Positions 8,819 through 17,239 of a DNA stretch of 64,000 bases are shown in pieces (position 1 is the stretch's first letter; every line of letters begins with the position of its first letter). A program made the position numbers and the translations under genes. Source of the stretch: Solibacillus cecembensis (GTDB lineage: Bacteria > Bacillota > Bacilli > Bacillales_A > Planococcaceae); assembly GCF_001439635.1 (NCBI RefSeq), contig NZ_LMBZ01000001.1, positions 474,255-538,254 of the forward strand, in the 5' to 3' direction. The notes beneath the pieces were generated by a model that was not told the origin of the DNA, ran no database searches, and saw nothing but the letters and a program-made list of their open reading frames with translations.

Positions 8819-9131
8819 CTAAATTCCCTCCTAATAGTACACTGTCTACTTTTTCTTTATAAATTTTCCATTCGGTTAGAAGTTCCAATAAGCGTAGGCG
8901 CCCTAGTCCCGTAATTTGATAGTAGCGTCTGTTTCTTCCTTGAAACGGCTGATCGTACGTAATTAAAAAATCAGCTTTTTGCAAGCGTCGCAATACAGGA
9001 TATAGTGTCGACTCCGAAATATCCATAACGGATTGGACTTCCTGCGTCAGAGAATATCCGTAAGCATCTTCCTTTTCTAATATAGAAAGTACACAGGCAT
9101 CCAGTAAAGCTGAACCTAGTTGAAACGTCAT
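8811..9131 (-). CDS. PadR-family transcriptional regulator
   Basis: About 106 aa. ACVLSILEKEDAYGYSLTQE, STLYPVLRRLQKADFL and GRNRRYYQITGLG are the PadR winged-helix signatures. ATG at 9131 was preferred because GAGGTGG lies just upstream and would overlap an alternative GTG at 9140. It heads the PadR-HAAS-DUF4097 operon. Palindromic AT-rich repeats upstream (9154-9186) may be its operator. It is a paralogue of the PadR at 5929 but belongs to a separate transcript. Confidence 0.92.
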   Translation of the reverse strand: MTFQLGSALLDACVLSILEKEDAYGYSLTQEVQSVMDISESTLYPVLRRLQKADFLITYDQPFQGRNRRYYQITGLGRLRLLELLTEWKIYKEKVDSVLLGGNLDG

Positions 9132-9153
9132 CTTATCCACCTCACAATCCTAT

Positions 9154-9186
9154 CCTTATATAAGGTTTTATATTATACGTTGTATA
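9154..9186. promoter_or_regulatory. Palindromes upstream of the second padR-type gene
   Basis: CCTTATATAAGG (9154-9165) is a perfect palindrome, and TATAC-GTT-GTATA (9174-9186) is a 5-bp inverted repeat. Both lie in the promoter region of the PadR operon. A GTATAGTAT motif recurs at 9182 and 9207. Regulator binding is inferred. Confidence 0.4.
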
Positions 9187-9336
9187 GTATATAGATATTA
9201 TATGGCGTATAGTATTGTTTTGTCAATTATTTTCTAAATTTTTACAAGGGGGAATAATTATAAAGGTTAATATATATGTAACCTCGAATAAATAAAGAAT
9301 GACGTATTTAATAAAATTTGAAAGGGGACAATTGAA

Positions 9337-9729
9337 ATGAATCAGCGTTTTATAAAGGGCATTGAAACAATTCAACAATATGTCACAGAAGAAGAGGCTA
9401 CACGTATGGTAGAGCATGATGCTTTGGCAGATATTGCACCAGATTTACGCAAAATGATTATCGAGTTTGCTTATGGGGAAGTGTATTCGCGACCGGGATT
9501 GGATGCTAAAAGTCGTGCACTTGTTGTCATTACGGCGGTAATCACACAAGGTGCAGAACCGCAAACGAAAACGCATATTACGCGCGGTTTGCATGCAGGT
9601 TTAACACCTACAGAAATTGTCGAGGCACTATTACAATTAGTCCCGTACATAGGTTTTCCACGGGTGCAAAATGCGTTAACCATTGCACAACAAGTGTTTC
9701 AGGAGAAGCAGTTGACTGTGCCGAAATAG
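9337..9729 (+). CDS. Carboxymuconolactone decarboxylase (CMD)-family protein
   Basis: 130 aa with the CMD fold signature: GEVYSRPGLDAKSRALVVIT followed by KTHITRGLHAGLTPTEIVEA and LVPYIGFPRVQNAL. It lacks the CxxC pair of AhpD-type peroxidoreductases, so it resembles true gamma-carboxymuconolactone decarboxylases or their uncharacterised relatives. ATG with AAAGGGG upstream. Monocistronic. Its 3' end has been copied, in decayed form, to the far side of the peptide-transporter operon at about 16.13 kb. Confidence 0.88.
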   Translation: MNQRFIKGIETIQQYVTEEEATRMVEHDALADIAPDLRKMIIEFAYGEVYSRPGLDAKSRALVVITAVITQGAEPQTKTHITRGLHAGLTPTEIVEALLQLVPYIGFPRVQNALTIAQQVFQEKQLTVPK

Positions 9730-9754
9730 CATGAAAAAAATTTAACATGATTCA

Positions 9755-9907
9755 GCATTCATCCCCGGCGGATGTCACAGGTTTTTTAGGGAGGCCTGCG
9801 TGATGCAGGTCAGTTAGCCGTTGTCGCATGGACGCGACGAACTTAGGCAAACTTCCCTAAAGAGCGGGTTCGAAAAAGTTTGGACGCAATTACGCCGAGG
9901 CATAATT
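9755..9907. other. Structured intergenic element
   Basis: A GC-richer stretch between the CMD gene and the small ORF. TTAGGGAG and CTTCCCTAA close a stem enclosing CCTGCGTGATGCAGG and a second hairpin GTTGTCGC/GCGACGAAC, so a multi-branched fold is possible. It ends in AATTACGCCGAGGCATAATT, a near-perfect palindrome related to the sequence at about 38.70 kb. It is missing from the second copy of the flanking repeat. I do not recognise it as a known riboswitch. Confidence 0.45.
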
Positions 9908-9992
9908 GATAATACATGTATCGATTGTTTGAAAGCTGCACATACTTATTTATGTAACACTTATTCATCTAATTTGATGAGGAGGATGCATC

Positions 9993-10058
9993 ATGAGTAA
10001 TTCGAAGCCAGTGGACCAAGAATCTCAGGACAGTCCGCCACAACTGAACAATGAGTAA
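9993..10058 (+). pseudogene. Frameshifted small basic-protein gene (left copy), now a 21-aa ORF
   Basis: ATG with a strong GAGGAGG ribosome site opens a 21-residue frame ending NNE-stop. Nucleotide alignment by eye to the 50-codon gene at 43134 shows a shared ribosome site, a shared first half and a shared terminator. One extra base shifts the frame and brings an early stop. The right copy at 16354 has the same frameshift and differs only by a synonymous change here. It is either a relic or a very short peptide. Confidence 0.55.
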
Positions 10059-10161
10059 GCTTCATTTATATTACAGGCATGGTTAAACAGAGATACCTCT
10101 GACTAGTTATTGCTTGATATTTGAAGCTGAAACGAACAGTTGTAAGCAGTAAGTGTACTCG

Positions 10162-10190
10162 GACCCAGAATTATTCTGGGTCTATTTTTT
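10162..10190 (+). terminator. Terminator of the left small-gene copy
   Basis: GACCCAGAA and TTCTGGGTC form a tight stem followed by TATTTTTT. Confidence 0.85.
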
Positions 10191-10443
10191 GTTTTGTTAA
10201 AGAATTTTGAGAATCTAAAGGGAGAGGAACATGAATGTTTTTTCCTTTTTTTATTTAATTGTATAATTCCTATTGATTTTGTAAGATTTAATATATATAC
10301 TAACATTAGTAAAAATTGGAATCCGTTTTAGAGACAGAGCATTAATTAGATGGAGAAAATTTTTTTACTTATTAATCCTAGTAACTTTATAGGGTAAATA
10401 ATGTTTGTATGAACGATTTCACAGAGAGAAGGGGGATTATTTT

Positions 10444-12177
10444 ATGAGTTTGAAAAAATTAGTACAAATTTTAGGGGTTGTTGGTGTTTCTGCACTTTTA
10501 GTTGCATGTAATGGAGCAACAGATTCTAATGGAGGATCGAATAGTGATGATGATTCAGTTGAACAAACAGAAAATAGTCAAGGGAATATTTTCGAAGACA
10601 CAGTAATTAAAGCTGAGGATCCTGCTGCTTCACCAGATACTGCTGTAAAACGTGGTGATACAGTGGTTGTAGGTTTACAAGAACCAGGAGGAGTATTCAC
10701 ACCTTATTTCAATTCAAGTGGTTACGATGGGAATGTACAATCCGTAATGTTTGAGCCGGTAATAGACATTAATGAAAAAGGGGAGACAGTGCCAGGTTTA
10801 GCTGAGAAATGGAATATTTCAGAGGATGGCTTTGTCTATACTTTCACTTTACGAGACGGTTTAAAGTTTGATGATGGAACGCCGTTAACAGCAGCGGATA
10901 TTGAGTTTACTTTAACGCTTTTACATGATCCAATTTATGCAGGGGGGACGGATATTACTGAAGCGAGCATTGTTGGTGGCTTAGATTATAAAAGTGGCGA
11001 GGCTACTAGCATTTCAGGGATAAAAGTAATTGATGAACAGACGATTGAAATTACAACTGATAAAGTAAATGCACGTACTTTACATTTACTAGGTGGATCA
11101 GTTTTGAAGAAAGACTATTATGGTAACGGTTATTTAAAAGGTAATTTAGATTACTTAAATGAGTTACATCAAAAACCAATTGGAGCGGGGCCTTATCGCT
11201 TTGTAGCTTACTTACCGGGACAAGAAATTCGCTATGAGGCAAATGAACATTATTACGGTGGTGCCCCTAAGGCAAAACAATTTATATATAAAACAACAGT
11301 TGGTGATGCACAGCAATTTTTCCAAACAGGTGAATTGGATTACAGTGCATTAACAGCCAACCAAGATAATTTTGAGTTTTTACAAACATTAGGTTTTGCA
11401 GACATTAATATTTATACTTCATCGGCTTATGGATACATGGTGTTTAACCATAAGAAAGATATTTTTAAAGATCCAAAAGTGCGTCAAGCTTTCTCTATAG
11501 GACTTGACCGCCAAACGATTATTACAACACATTATCAAGACTTTGCTCAAGTAGCGAACATTCCAGTTTCTCCAAGTTCTTGGGCATATACAGATGAAAT
11601 TGGAACAACTACGTATGATCCAGAGAAAGCAAAAGCCCTATTAGAACAAGCAGGTTGGACTATCGGAGCAGATGGTATTCGTGAAAAAGACGGCAAAAAA
11701 TTAACAGTGTATTACTTCACAACTTCGGGCGGTTTAGGGGATACATTAATTCCGATTGCTAAAGAGAATTACAAAGCGATCGGCATTGATTTACAAATTG
11801 AGCAAATGGACTTTAATGCATTACTAGCCCGTGTTGAAAAGGGAGACCATGACTTAGCTTCATTCTCAACGACAATGTTAACGGACCCATACAATGGTAT
11901 TGAGAGCTTCCATACGCAAAGTAACTCGACAATTATTAAAGGTTATGGGAATAAAGAAATCGACGCTTTAATTGAAGCAACGGTTGCAACAAATGATATT
12001 GCAGAGCGCACGGCAAAATTCCATGAATTATACAAAGCATTAGAGGAAAATCCACCTGTCATTTATATGTCATATACGAAAGTGTTAAGTGGCGCAAATG
12101 CCCGTATTGATGGCTTTACGCCAAATGGTTATCGTGGCATTGCTACAAGCTTACGTAATTTAAAATTAGCGGAGTAA
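10444..12177 (+). CDS. Peptide ABC transporter substrate-binding lipoprotein (family 5)
   Basis: 577 aa. The signal peptide ends in the lipobox LLVACN, so Cys is lipidated and the protein sits on the outer face of the membrane. It has the SBP family 5 layout (PGLAEKWNISEDGFVYTFTL through DGTPLTAADIEF, and DPKVRQAFSIGLDR), typical of Opp/Dpp/App peptide-binding proteins, though some members bind nickel or sugars. ATG at 10444 has AGAAGGGGG upstream. It is first in a five-gene operon, and a hairpin after it may reduce read-through so that binding protein exceeds permease. Confidence 0.93.
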   Translation: MSLKKLVQILGVVGVSALLVACNGATDSNGGSNSDDDSVEQTENSQGNIFEDTVIKAEDPAASPDTAVKRGDTVVVGLQEPGGVFTPYFNSSGYDGNVQSVMFEPVIDINEKGETVPGLAEKWNISEDGFVYTFTLRDGLKFDDGTPLTAADIEFTLTLLHDPIYAGGTDITEASIVGGLDYKSGEATSISGIKVIDEQTIEITTDKVNARTLHLLGGSVLKKDYYGNGYLKGNLDYLNELHQKPIGAGPYRFVAYLPGQEIRYEANEHYYGGAPKAKQFIYKTTVGDAQQFFQTGELDYSALTANQDNFEFLQTLGFADINIYTSSAYGYMVFNHKKDIFKDPKVRQAFSIGLDRQTIITTHYQDFAQVANIPVSPSSWAYTDEIGTTTYDPEKAKALLEQAGWTIGADGIREKDGKKLTVYYFTTSGGLGDTLIPIAKENYKAIGIDLQIEQMDFNALLARVEKGDHDLASFSTTMLTDPYNGIESFHTQSNSTIIKGYGNKEIDALIEATVATNDIAERTAKFHELYKALEENPPVIYMSYTKVLSGANARIDGFTPNGYRGIATSLRNLKLAE

Positions 12178-12195
12178 TGGAATTTAGATTGATGA

Positions 12196-12240
12196 AGACG
12201 TATCCGTATTAAATTGTGATACGTCTCTCTTTTTTATTTT
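12196..12240 (+). terminator. Partial terminator between binding protein and permease genes
   Basis: AGACGTATC and GATACGTCT (12196-12204 and 12218-12226) form a 9-bp stem followed by CTCTTTTTTATTTT. Placed inside the operon, it likely allows partial read-through and gives excess binding protein. Confidence 0.75.
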
Positions 12241-12259
12241 GAAAGAAGGGGATGAGTGG

Positions 12260-13219
12260 ATGAAGGGATATATATTAAAAAGACTTTTTTATATGATTCC
12301 AACGTTATTTGGTGCTTCTATTTTAATATTCTTTTTATATTCATTAGTTCCAGGAAACTTTATTGATGCGGATCCCAATTTAACTGCTGAAAGAAAAGCG
12401 GAATTATATGAACTACATGGTTATAATGAACCCGTTTTTATTCGTTACTTTATTTGGTTAGGCAATTTACTGAAAGGCGATTTAGGTTATTCACTCCAAT
12501 TTCAGTTACCGGTTGGTGAAGTCATTGGGAATTACATATGGAGCTCTTTTATAGTTGCTTTAGCATCTTTAATTCTAACGTGGGTCATTGCAATTTTAAT
12601 CGGTATTATGTCGGCGGTTAGACAATACTCCCTATTTGATACATTGATTACAGTCGTTGTATTTGCTGCGATGGCAACACCATCATTCTTTTTAGGCCTT
12701 ATTGTTATTAAAATATTTGCAGTTGATTTAGGATGGCTGCCAGCGGGTGGAATGATTGCTACTGGTAGTAATCTTACTGGTTGGGAATATATAAAAGATG
12801 TAGCGGAGCATATGGTTTTACCGGTTCTCGTTTTAACGATGTTAGGAATTGGAGGACTTACACGCTATTTCCGCACAAATATGCTCGAAGTGATTAAGCA
12901 AGACTTTATACGGACAGCTCGTGCGAAAGGTTTAAAGGAGCGAGTTGTCATTTTTAAACATGGTCTAAGAAACGCATTATTACCCGCAATAACACTCTTT
13001 AGTTTTGAATTACCTGCACTGTTTGGGGGAGCTATTATTACAGAACAAATTTTTAATTGGCCAGGAATAGGTGCAGTTTATATGCAAGCTTTCTCGATTC
13101 GTGACTATCCTCTATTAATGGGCTTCACAATATTTATTGCATTAATAACTGTAATGAGTAATTTATTAGCGGATATTTTCTATGGTATTGCAGATCCGCG
13201 TGTAAGAGTACGAAAATAA
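12260..13219 (+). CDS. Peptide ABC transporter permease, OppB/DppB-like
   Basis: About 319 aa, six membrane helices, opening YILKRLFYMIPTLFGASILI as in all OppB/DppB permeases. The cytoplasmic coupling loop is RTARAKGLKERVVIFKHGLR (EAA motif). ATG at 12260 has AAGGGG nine bases upstream; a TTG further upstream in frame is less likely. Second gene of the operon, one of the two channel subunits. Confidence 0.93.
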   Translation: MKGYILKRLFYMIPTLFGASILIFFLYSLVPGNFIDADPNLTAERKAELYELHGYNEPVFIRYFIWLGNLLKGDLGYSLQFQLPVGEVIGNYIWSSFIVALASLILTWVIAILIGIMSAVRQYSLFDTLITVVVFAAMATPSFFLGLIVIKIFAVDLGWLPAGGMIATGSNLTGWEYIKDVAEHMVLPVLVLTMLGIGGLTRYFRTNMLEVIKQDFIRTARAKGLKERVVIFKHGLRNALLPAITLFSFELPALFGGAIITEQIFNWPGIGAVYMQAFSIRDYPLLMGFTIFIALITVMSNLLADIFYGIADPRVRVRK

Positions 13220-13246
13220 AGGGGATAAAGGCTAGGAGTTGAGCAA

Positions 13247-14164
13247 ATGGAAAACAGTGCGATAATTATAAAAAAAATTAAAAAGCCTACAAAGACCTCG
13301 CTATGGGGTCAAGTAATTAGGCGTTTGCTAAAGATGAAAATGCCGCTACTAGGTTTAGCATTTTTATTGTTTATTTTCATGTTTTCATTTATTGGTCCAT
13401 TTTTTTCACCTTATATAAATTTAGGTGTTAATCCGACGAATATTAATCAACCACCAAGCCTCGAGCATTGGTTAGGGACCGACAAATTAGGACGTGATGT
13501 GTTAACGCGTTTAATGTTAGCAGGACGGATTTCGCTTTTAGTTGGGCTGGGGGCCATGATTATGTCGGTTACTATTGGTGGTTTGCTCGGAATTATTTCA
13601 GGCTTTTACCGAGGGATTGTCGACCAAATATTTATGAGAATAGCTGATGTATTAATGACATTACCAGGATTGCCTTTGTTATTTATTATGGCAGCCATTT
13701 TGTCGGAATGGAAAGTACCTACAGAATACCGAATTTATATTGTTATGCTAATGCTTAGTATCGTTGGATGGCCAGGTTTAGCGCGTTTAGTCCGAAGTCA
13801 AATTTTAAGTTTAAGTGAGCGACAATTTATGCAAGCAACAGAGGCGCTAGGTTTGCGAGATGTGCGCAAATTATTTAAACATTTGCTACCGAATATTATT
13901 CCACTTTTAATCGTGTCAGGTACATTAAGTGTGGGGGGAGCGATATTAAGCGAATCAACACTAAGCTTCTTCGGATTAGGTGTTGTTCCACCAGATGCAT
14001 CATGGGGAAATATGATCACCTCGGCTAACTCATTAATAGACTTTCAAAAAAGGCCGTGGCTATGGATTCCTCCAGGTTTAGCAATATTCTTTACTGTTAT
14101 TAGTATTAACTTATTAGGAGACGGACTGCGGGACGCTATTGATCCGAACATGAAAAGGAGGTAG
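13247..14164 (+). CDS. Peptide ABC transporter permease, OppC/DppC-like
   Basis: 305 aa. It shows the OppC N-terminal helix, the EHWLGTDKLGRDVLTRLM motif characteristic of this subunit, and the EAA loop ATEALGLRDVRKLFKHLLPN. AGGAG lies 10 bases before ATG. It pairs with the upstream OppB-like subunit to form the channel. Confidence 0.93.
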   Translation: MENSAIIIKKIKKPTKTSLWGQVIRRLLKMKMPLLGLAFLLFIFMFSFIGPFFSPYINLGVNPTNINQPPSLEHWLGTDKLGRDVLTRLMLAGRISLLVGLGAMIMSVTIGGLLGIISGFYRGIVDQIFMRIADVLMTLPGLPLLFIMAAILSEWKVPTEYRIYIVMLMLSIVGWPGLARLVRSQILSLSERQFMQATEALGLRDVRKLFKHLLPNIIPLLIVSGTLSVGGAILSESTLSFFGLGVVPPDASWGNMITSANSLIDFQKRPWLWIPPGLAIFFTVISINLLGDGLRDAIDPNMKRR

Positions 14165-14172
14165 ATGCTGTA

Positions 14173-15156
14173 ATGACAACTACAGTTTTAGAGGTCAAAA
14201 ACCTTTTAACACAATATCATACTGGCGATGGTGTAATTAGTGCGGTAAATGAAGTAAGTTTTTCGATCCCGAAAGGCCAAACGGTGTGTTTAGTAGGCGA
14301 ATCAGGCTGTGGCAAAAGCGCAGTAGCTATGTCTATTATGGGATTAATTGATCCAGGAGCTGGTGCAGTAAAAAATGGCGAGATTTTTTTTAATCGTGTA
14401 GATTTATTGAATATAAAAAAGCATGAGTTACGTCAACTTCGTGGAAATGACATTTCGATGATTTTCCAAGAGCCGATGACTTCGCTAAATCCTGTGCTCA
14501 CAGTAGGTAGTCAAATTATGGAGCCTATAATGGAACACGAAATTATTTCTAAAAAAGAAGCTAAAAGAAGAGCGCTAGAGTTAATAAAACTAGTAGGAAT
14601 TGGACGGTCAGAAGAAATTTTCGATTCTTTTCCGCATCAATTAAGCGGAGGCATGCTACAACGCATTATGATTGCGATTGCACTTTCATGTTCACCAGAA
14701 TTACTGATTGCAGACGAACCAACTACAGCTTTAGATGTGACAATTCAAGCGCAAATATTAGATTTGTTGCGCTCATTAAAAGAGCAAAGAGAAATGTCTA
14801 TGTTATTGATTACACATGATTTAGGTGTTGTAGCTGAAGTTGCAGACTATGTCATTGTTATGTATGCAGGGAAAGTGATTGAAGAAGGCCCCGTAGTAGA
14901 GTTATTCGAAAATCCCAAACATCCGTACACGCAAGGCTTATTAAAGGCAAAACCAGTAATTGGTCAACGTCAAGAAGAATTGTATACGATTCCAGGCCAA
15001 GTACCGAACTTAGCAACTTTAAAACCTTCATGTTTTTTCAGTGAGCGCTGCGAGCATTGCATGTCCATTTGTAAGGAAGAAACACCAAGTATACAGACGT
15101 TTGACAATGAACAGCAAGTCGCTTGCTGGCTATATAAAGAGGTGTCCATTGTATGA
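14173..15156 (+). CDS. Peptide ABC transporter ATPase, OppD/DppD-like
   Basis: 327 aa. Walker A GESGCGKS, Q-loop FQEPMTSLNP, signature LSGGMLQR, Walker B LLIADEPTTALD and the switch His (ITHDLG) are all intact. The C-terminal oligopeptide-transporter extension carries four Cys (SCFFSERCEHCMSIC), the [4Fe-4S]-type Cys cluster seen in many OppD/DppD proteins. Its last codons overlap the next ATPase gene by four bases (ATGA). Confidence 0.94.
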   Translation: MTTTVLEVKNLLTQYHTGDGVISAVNEVSFSIPKGQTVCLVGESGCGKSAVAMSIMGLIDPGAGAVKNGEIFFNRVDLLNIKKHELRQLRGNDISMIFQEPMTSLNPVLTVGSQIMEPIMEHEIISKKEAKRRALELIKLVGIGRSEEIFDSFPHQLSGGMLQRIMIAIALSCSPELLIADEPTTALDVTIQAQILDLLRSLKEQREMSMLLITHDLGVVAEVADYVIVMYAGKVIEEGPVVELFENPKHPYTQGLLKAKPVIGQRQEELYTIPGQVPNLATLKPSCFFSERCEHCMSICKEETPSIQTFDNEQQVACWLYKEVSIV

Positions 15157-16124
15157 AAGGTCAAACACCATTAATTGAAGTGAAAAATTTGAAAAAATAT
15201 TTTGGGGAATCGGATCGTTTCTTTAAGCGTAATGCAAGTATTGTAAAAGCGGTAGACAATGTTAGTTTTTCTATTAATCGAGGTGAAACATTTGGTCTAG
15301 TAGGCGAGTCAGGAAGTGGAAAAAGTACTATTGGAAAAAGTATTTTACGTTTGCAGTCAATAACTGATGGAGAAGTACTATTTGACGGAAAAAACTTGCA
15401 TCAAATGTCTAAAAAAGAATTACGCGATTTACGCCCTAAAATCCAATTTATTTTTCAAGACCCATACAGTTCCTTAAATCCTCGTCTTCGTGTTGGCGAT
15501 GCAATAGGTGAAGCGTTGTTGGATCATGAATTATGTGAAAAACATGTGGTTGAAGAAAAAGTGAAGGAAGTTATGGAAATTTGCGGATTATCTAAGGATC
15601 AAATGAATCGCTATCCGCATGAATTTAGTGGTGGACAACGCCAGCGTATCGGTATAGCAAGAGCTATTATCCTACAGCCAGATTTTATCGTTGCAGATGA
15701 ACCAGTTTCAGCTTTAGATGTCTCTATTCAAGCCCAAATAATAAATTTATTTAGCAAATTACAACGTCAAAAAAATATAACTTTTCTCTTTATATCGCAT
15801 GATTTAAGTGTTGTAGAGCATTTATGTTCCCATATTGGCGTTTTATATTTAGGGACAATGATGGAGTTAGGGAGCCGAGATCAACTGTATAGTAAGCCAT
15901 TGCACCCTTACACAAAAGCACTAATATCGGCCGTGCCTATTCCAAATCCTACTTTAAAACGTGAAAGAATTATTTTAAAAGGAGATATTCCAAATCCCTC
16001 CAAACCGCCAAGTGGATGTAAATTTCATACTAGATGTCCGTATGCAATTGACAGTTGCAAAATAGAAGTACCAGAATTTAAAGAGGTAGAAAAGGGGCAC
16101 TTTGTCGCATGTCATTTAGTTTAA
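15153..16124 (+). CDS. Peptide ABC transporter ATPase, OppF/DppF-like
   Basis: 323 aa. Walker A GESGSGKST, Q-loop FQDPYSSLNPR, signature FSGGQRQR and Walker B FIVADEPVSALD are present, with the C-terminal extension GCKFHTRCPYAIDSC typical of OppF. It closes the operon and forms the ATPase heterodimer with the preceding gene. The ATGA overlap makes translation coupled. Confidence 0.94.
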   Translation: MKGQTPLIEVKNLKKYFGESDRFFKRNASIVKAVDNVSFSINRGETFGLVGESGSGKSTIGKSILRLQSITDGEVLFDGKNLHQMSKKELRDLRPKIQFIFQDPYSSLNPRLRVGDAIGEALLDHELCEKHVVEEKVKEVMEICGLSKDQMNRYPHEFSGGQRQRIGIARAIILQPDFIVADEPVSALDVSIQAQIINLFSKLQRQKNITFLFISHDLSVVEHLCSHIGVLYLGTMMELGSRDQLYSKPLHPYTKALISAVPIPNPTLKRERIILKGDIPNPSKPPSGCKFHTRCPYAIDSCKIEVPEFKEVEKGHFVACHLV

Positions 16125-16130
16125 TTAGTC

Positions 16131-16194
16131 GAAGGAGGAGCAGTATTACAATTAGTCCCGGACATAGGTTTTCCACGGTGTAAAATGCATTAAT
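16131..16194 (+). pseudogene. Decayed 3' fragment of the CMD-family gene
   Basis: The stretch beginning GGAGCAGTATTACAATTAG matches the CMD gene around 9627-9690 at about 85% by eye. A deleted G (CGGGTG to CGGTG) shifts the frame and a TAA follows. It lies a few bases after the last ABC gene, evidence that a CMD-3'-end-plus-small-gene segment was duplicated around the operon. Confidence 0.75.
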
Positions 16195-16353
16195 TATTCC
16201 TAAATAATAATGAATTTGAGTAATCAGTGGTCGTGTTCAATTAAAGTTTACATCATTTTGAAAAAAATTTTAATACATGTATTGATTGTGTGAAAACTCC
16301 ACATACTTAATTTTGTACCGCTTATTCATCTAATTTGATGAGGAGGATGCATC

Positions 16354-16419
16354 ATGAGTAATTCAAAGCCAGTGGACCAAGAATCTCAGGACAGTCCGCC
16401 ACAACTGAACAATGAGTAA
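16354..16419 (+). pseudogene. Frameshifted small basic-protein gene (right copy), 21-aa ORF
   Basis: Same 21-residue frame as at 9993, with the same GAGGAGG site and the same frameshift relative to the intact 50-codon gene at 43134. The only change within the ORF is synonymous (TCG to TCA). The duplication is therefore younger than the frameshift, or the short peptide is itself conserved. Confidence 0.55.
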
Positions 16420-16532
16420 GCTTCTTTTATATTACAGGCATGGTTAAACAGAGGTTTCTCTGACTAGTTATTGCTTGATATTTGAAGCTGAAAAGAACCA
16501 GTTATAGTCAATTGTAGGCAGTAAGTGTACTT

Positions 16533-16562
16533 AGACCCAGAATTATTCTGGGTCTATTTTTT
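16533..16562 (+). terminator. Terminator of the right small-gene copy
   Basis: AGACCCAGAA and TTCTGGGTCT stem followed by ATTTTTTT; may also end read-through from the peptide ABC operon. Confidence 0.85.
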
Positions 16563-16689
16563 TGAATCAATTTTGGTCGGTATGTTCAACTTGAATCGGA
16601 AAAATACGATATGGAGATATTCACTTAACTTTGACTTAGTAAGTTACATTGAAGTATTACAAGCCACATTATGTCATAAGCAATAAATT

Positions 16690-16743
16690 TAAAAACCAAA
16701 AAGCACCCCCAATTGTCGGAATTTAAATAACAATTGGGGGTGC
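16690..16743 (-). terminator. Terminator of the DUF3243 gene
   Basis: GCACCCCCAATTGT and ACAATTGGGGGTGC form a perfect 14-bp stem; on the minus strand it is followed by TTTTTGGTTTTT. Confidence 0.85.
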
Positions 16744-16791
16744 AGTTCAGTGTATACGGTTCTTTAAAAAAAAGCGGGTGTTTTAGTGAGA

Positions 16792-17097
16792 TTAGGCTGT
16801 CCTCACCATTTTTAAAAGCATATGTGCAAGTGTATGCTGCTCTTCTTTTGTTCCGGATTTCCAAAGCTCCATTAAAAGATTTTCTTCCCGATTTCGAGGT
16901 TCTTCGTGCTTAGCAAGATAATTAGCTACTAACTCGGTCGTTTTCGCAAGCTTTTCTTCACTTAAGCCCAAATTTTCGCCTAGCTCGACTTTTTCTGATA
17001 GATATTGTTTGAATCGATTGAAATTCTCTAAAATCTGATCTTTCTCTTCACCATCAATTTTCGACAGTTCTTTTTGTACTTTATCCTTCATATCCAC
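16792..17097 (-). CDS. DUF3243-family protein (YmfJ-like)
   Basis: About 101 aa, acidic, all-helical. The core FNRFKQYLSEKVELGENLGL followed by VANYLAKHEEPRNREENLL and ELWKSG is the DUF3243 signature known from Bacillus YmfJ. AAGGAG stands 11 bases before a GTG at 17097 and 17 before an ATG at 17091, so GTG is preferred but not certain. Monocistronic with its own strong terminator. Function unknown. Confidence 0.85.
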   Translation of the reverse strand: MDMKDKVQKELSKIDGEEKDQILENFNRFKQYLSEKVELGENLGLSEEKLAKTTELVANYLAKHEEPRNREENLLMELWKSGTKEEQHTLAHMLLKMVRTA

Positions 17098-17239
17098 TAA
17101 AAATACCACTCCTTTGTTGTTGTACTTATGTAGTTTGTGCCTATTGTAATTAAAGTAAACCTGGAAAAAATTATATTGAAAAAAGGATTATAGTGCTTGG
17201 ATTTTGAAATGGAAAGCAATATAGGTTATATGAAGGTGA
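17098..17239. other. Intergenic, nothing seen beyond the DUF3243 promoter region
   Basis: AT-rich spacer between the DUF3243 gene and the decayed cupin. No ORF or hairpin was recognised. Confidence 0.4.

Larger units (their letters stand above)
9908..10195. repeat. Direct repeat, left copy (flanks peptide ABC operon)
   Basis: From ACATGTATCGATTGT to the terminator after GGGTCTATTTTTT this matches 16269-16563 almost base for base, apart from small indels. It includes a 21-codon ORF and its terminator. Confidence 0.85.
16269..16563. repeat. Direct repeat, right copy (flanks peptide ABC operon)
   Basis: Matches 9908-10195 from ACATGTATTGATTGT to the final terminator, with a short insertion near 16500. 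Left and right copies have the same orientation, 6.3 kb apart, with the ABC operon between. Confidence 0.85.

Noticed and set aside
16625..16864. 79-codon minus-strand frame over the DUF3243 terminator
   Set aside because: It includes a strong terminator hairpin and overlaps the DUF3243 gene in another frame; no ribosome site.
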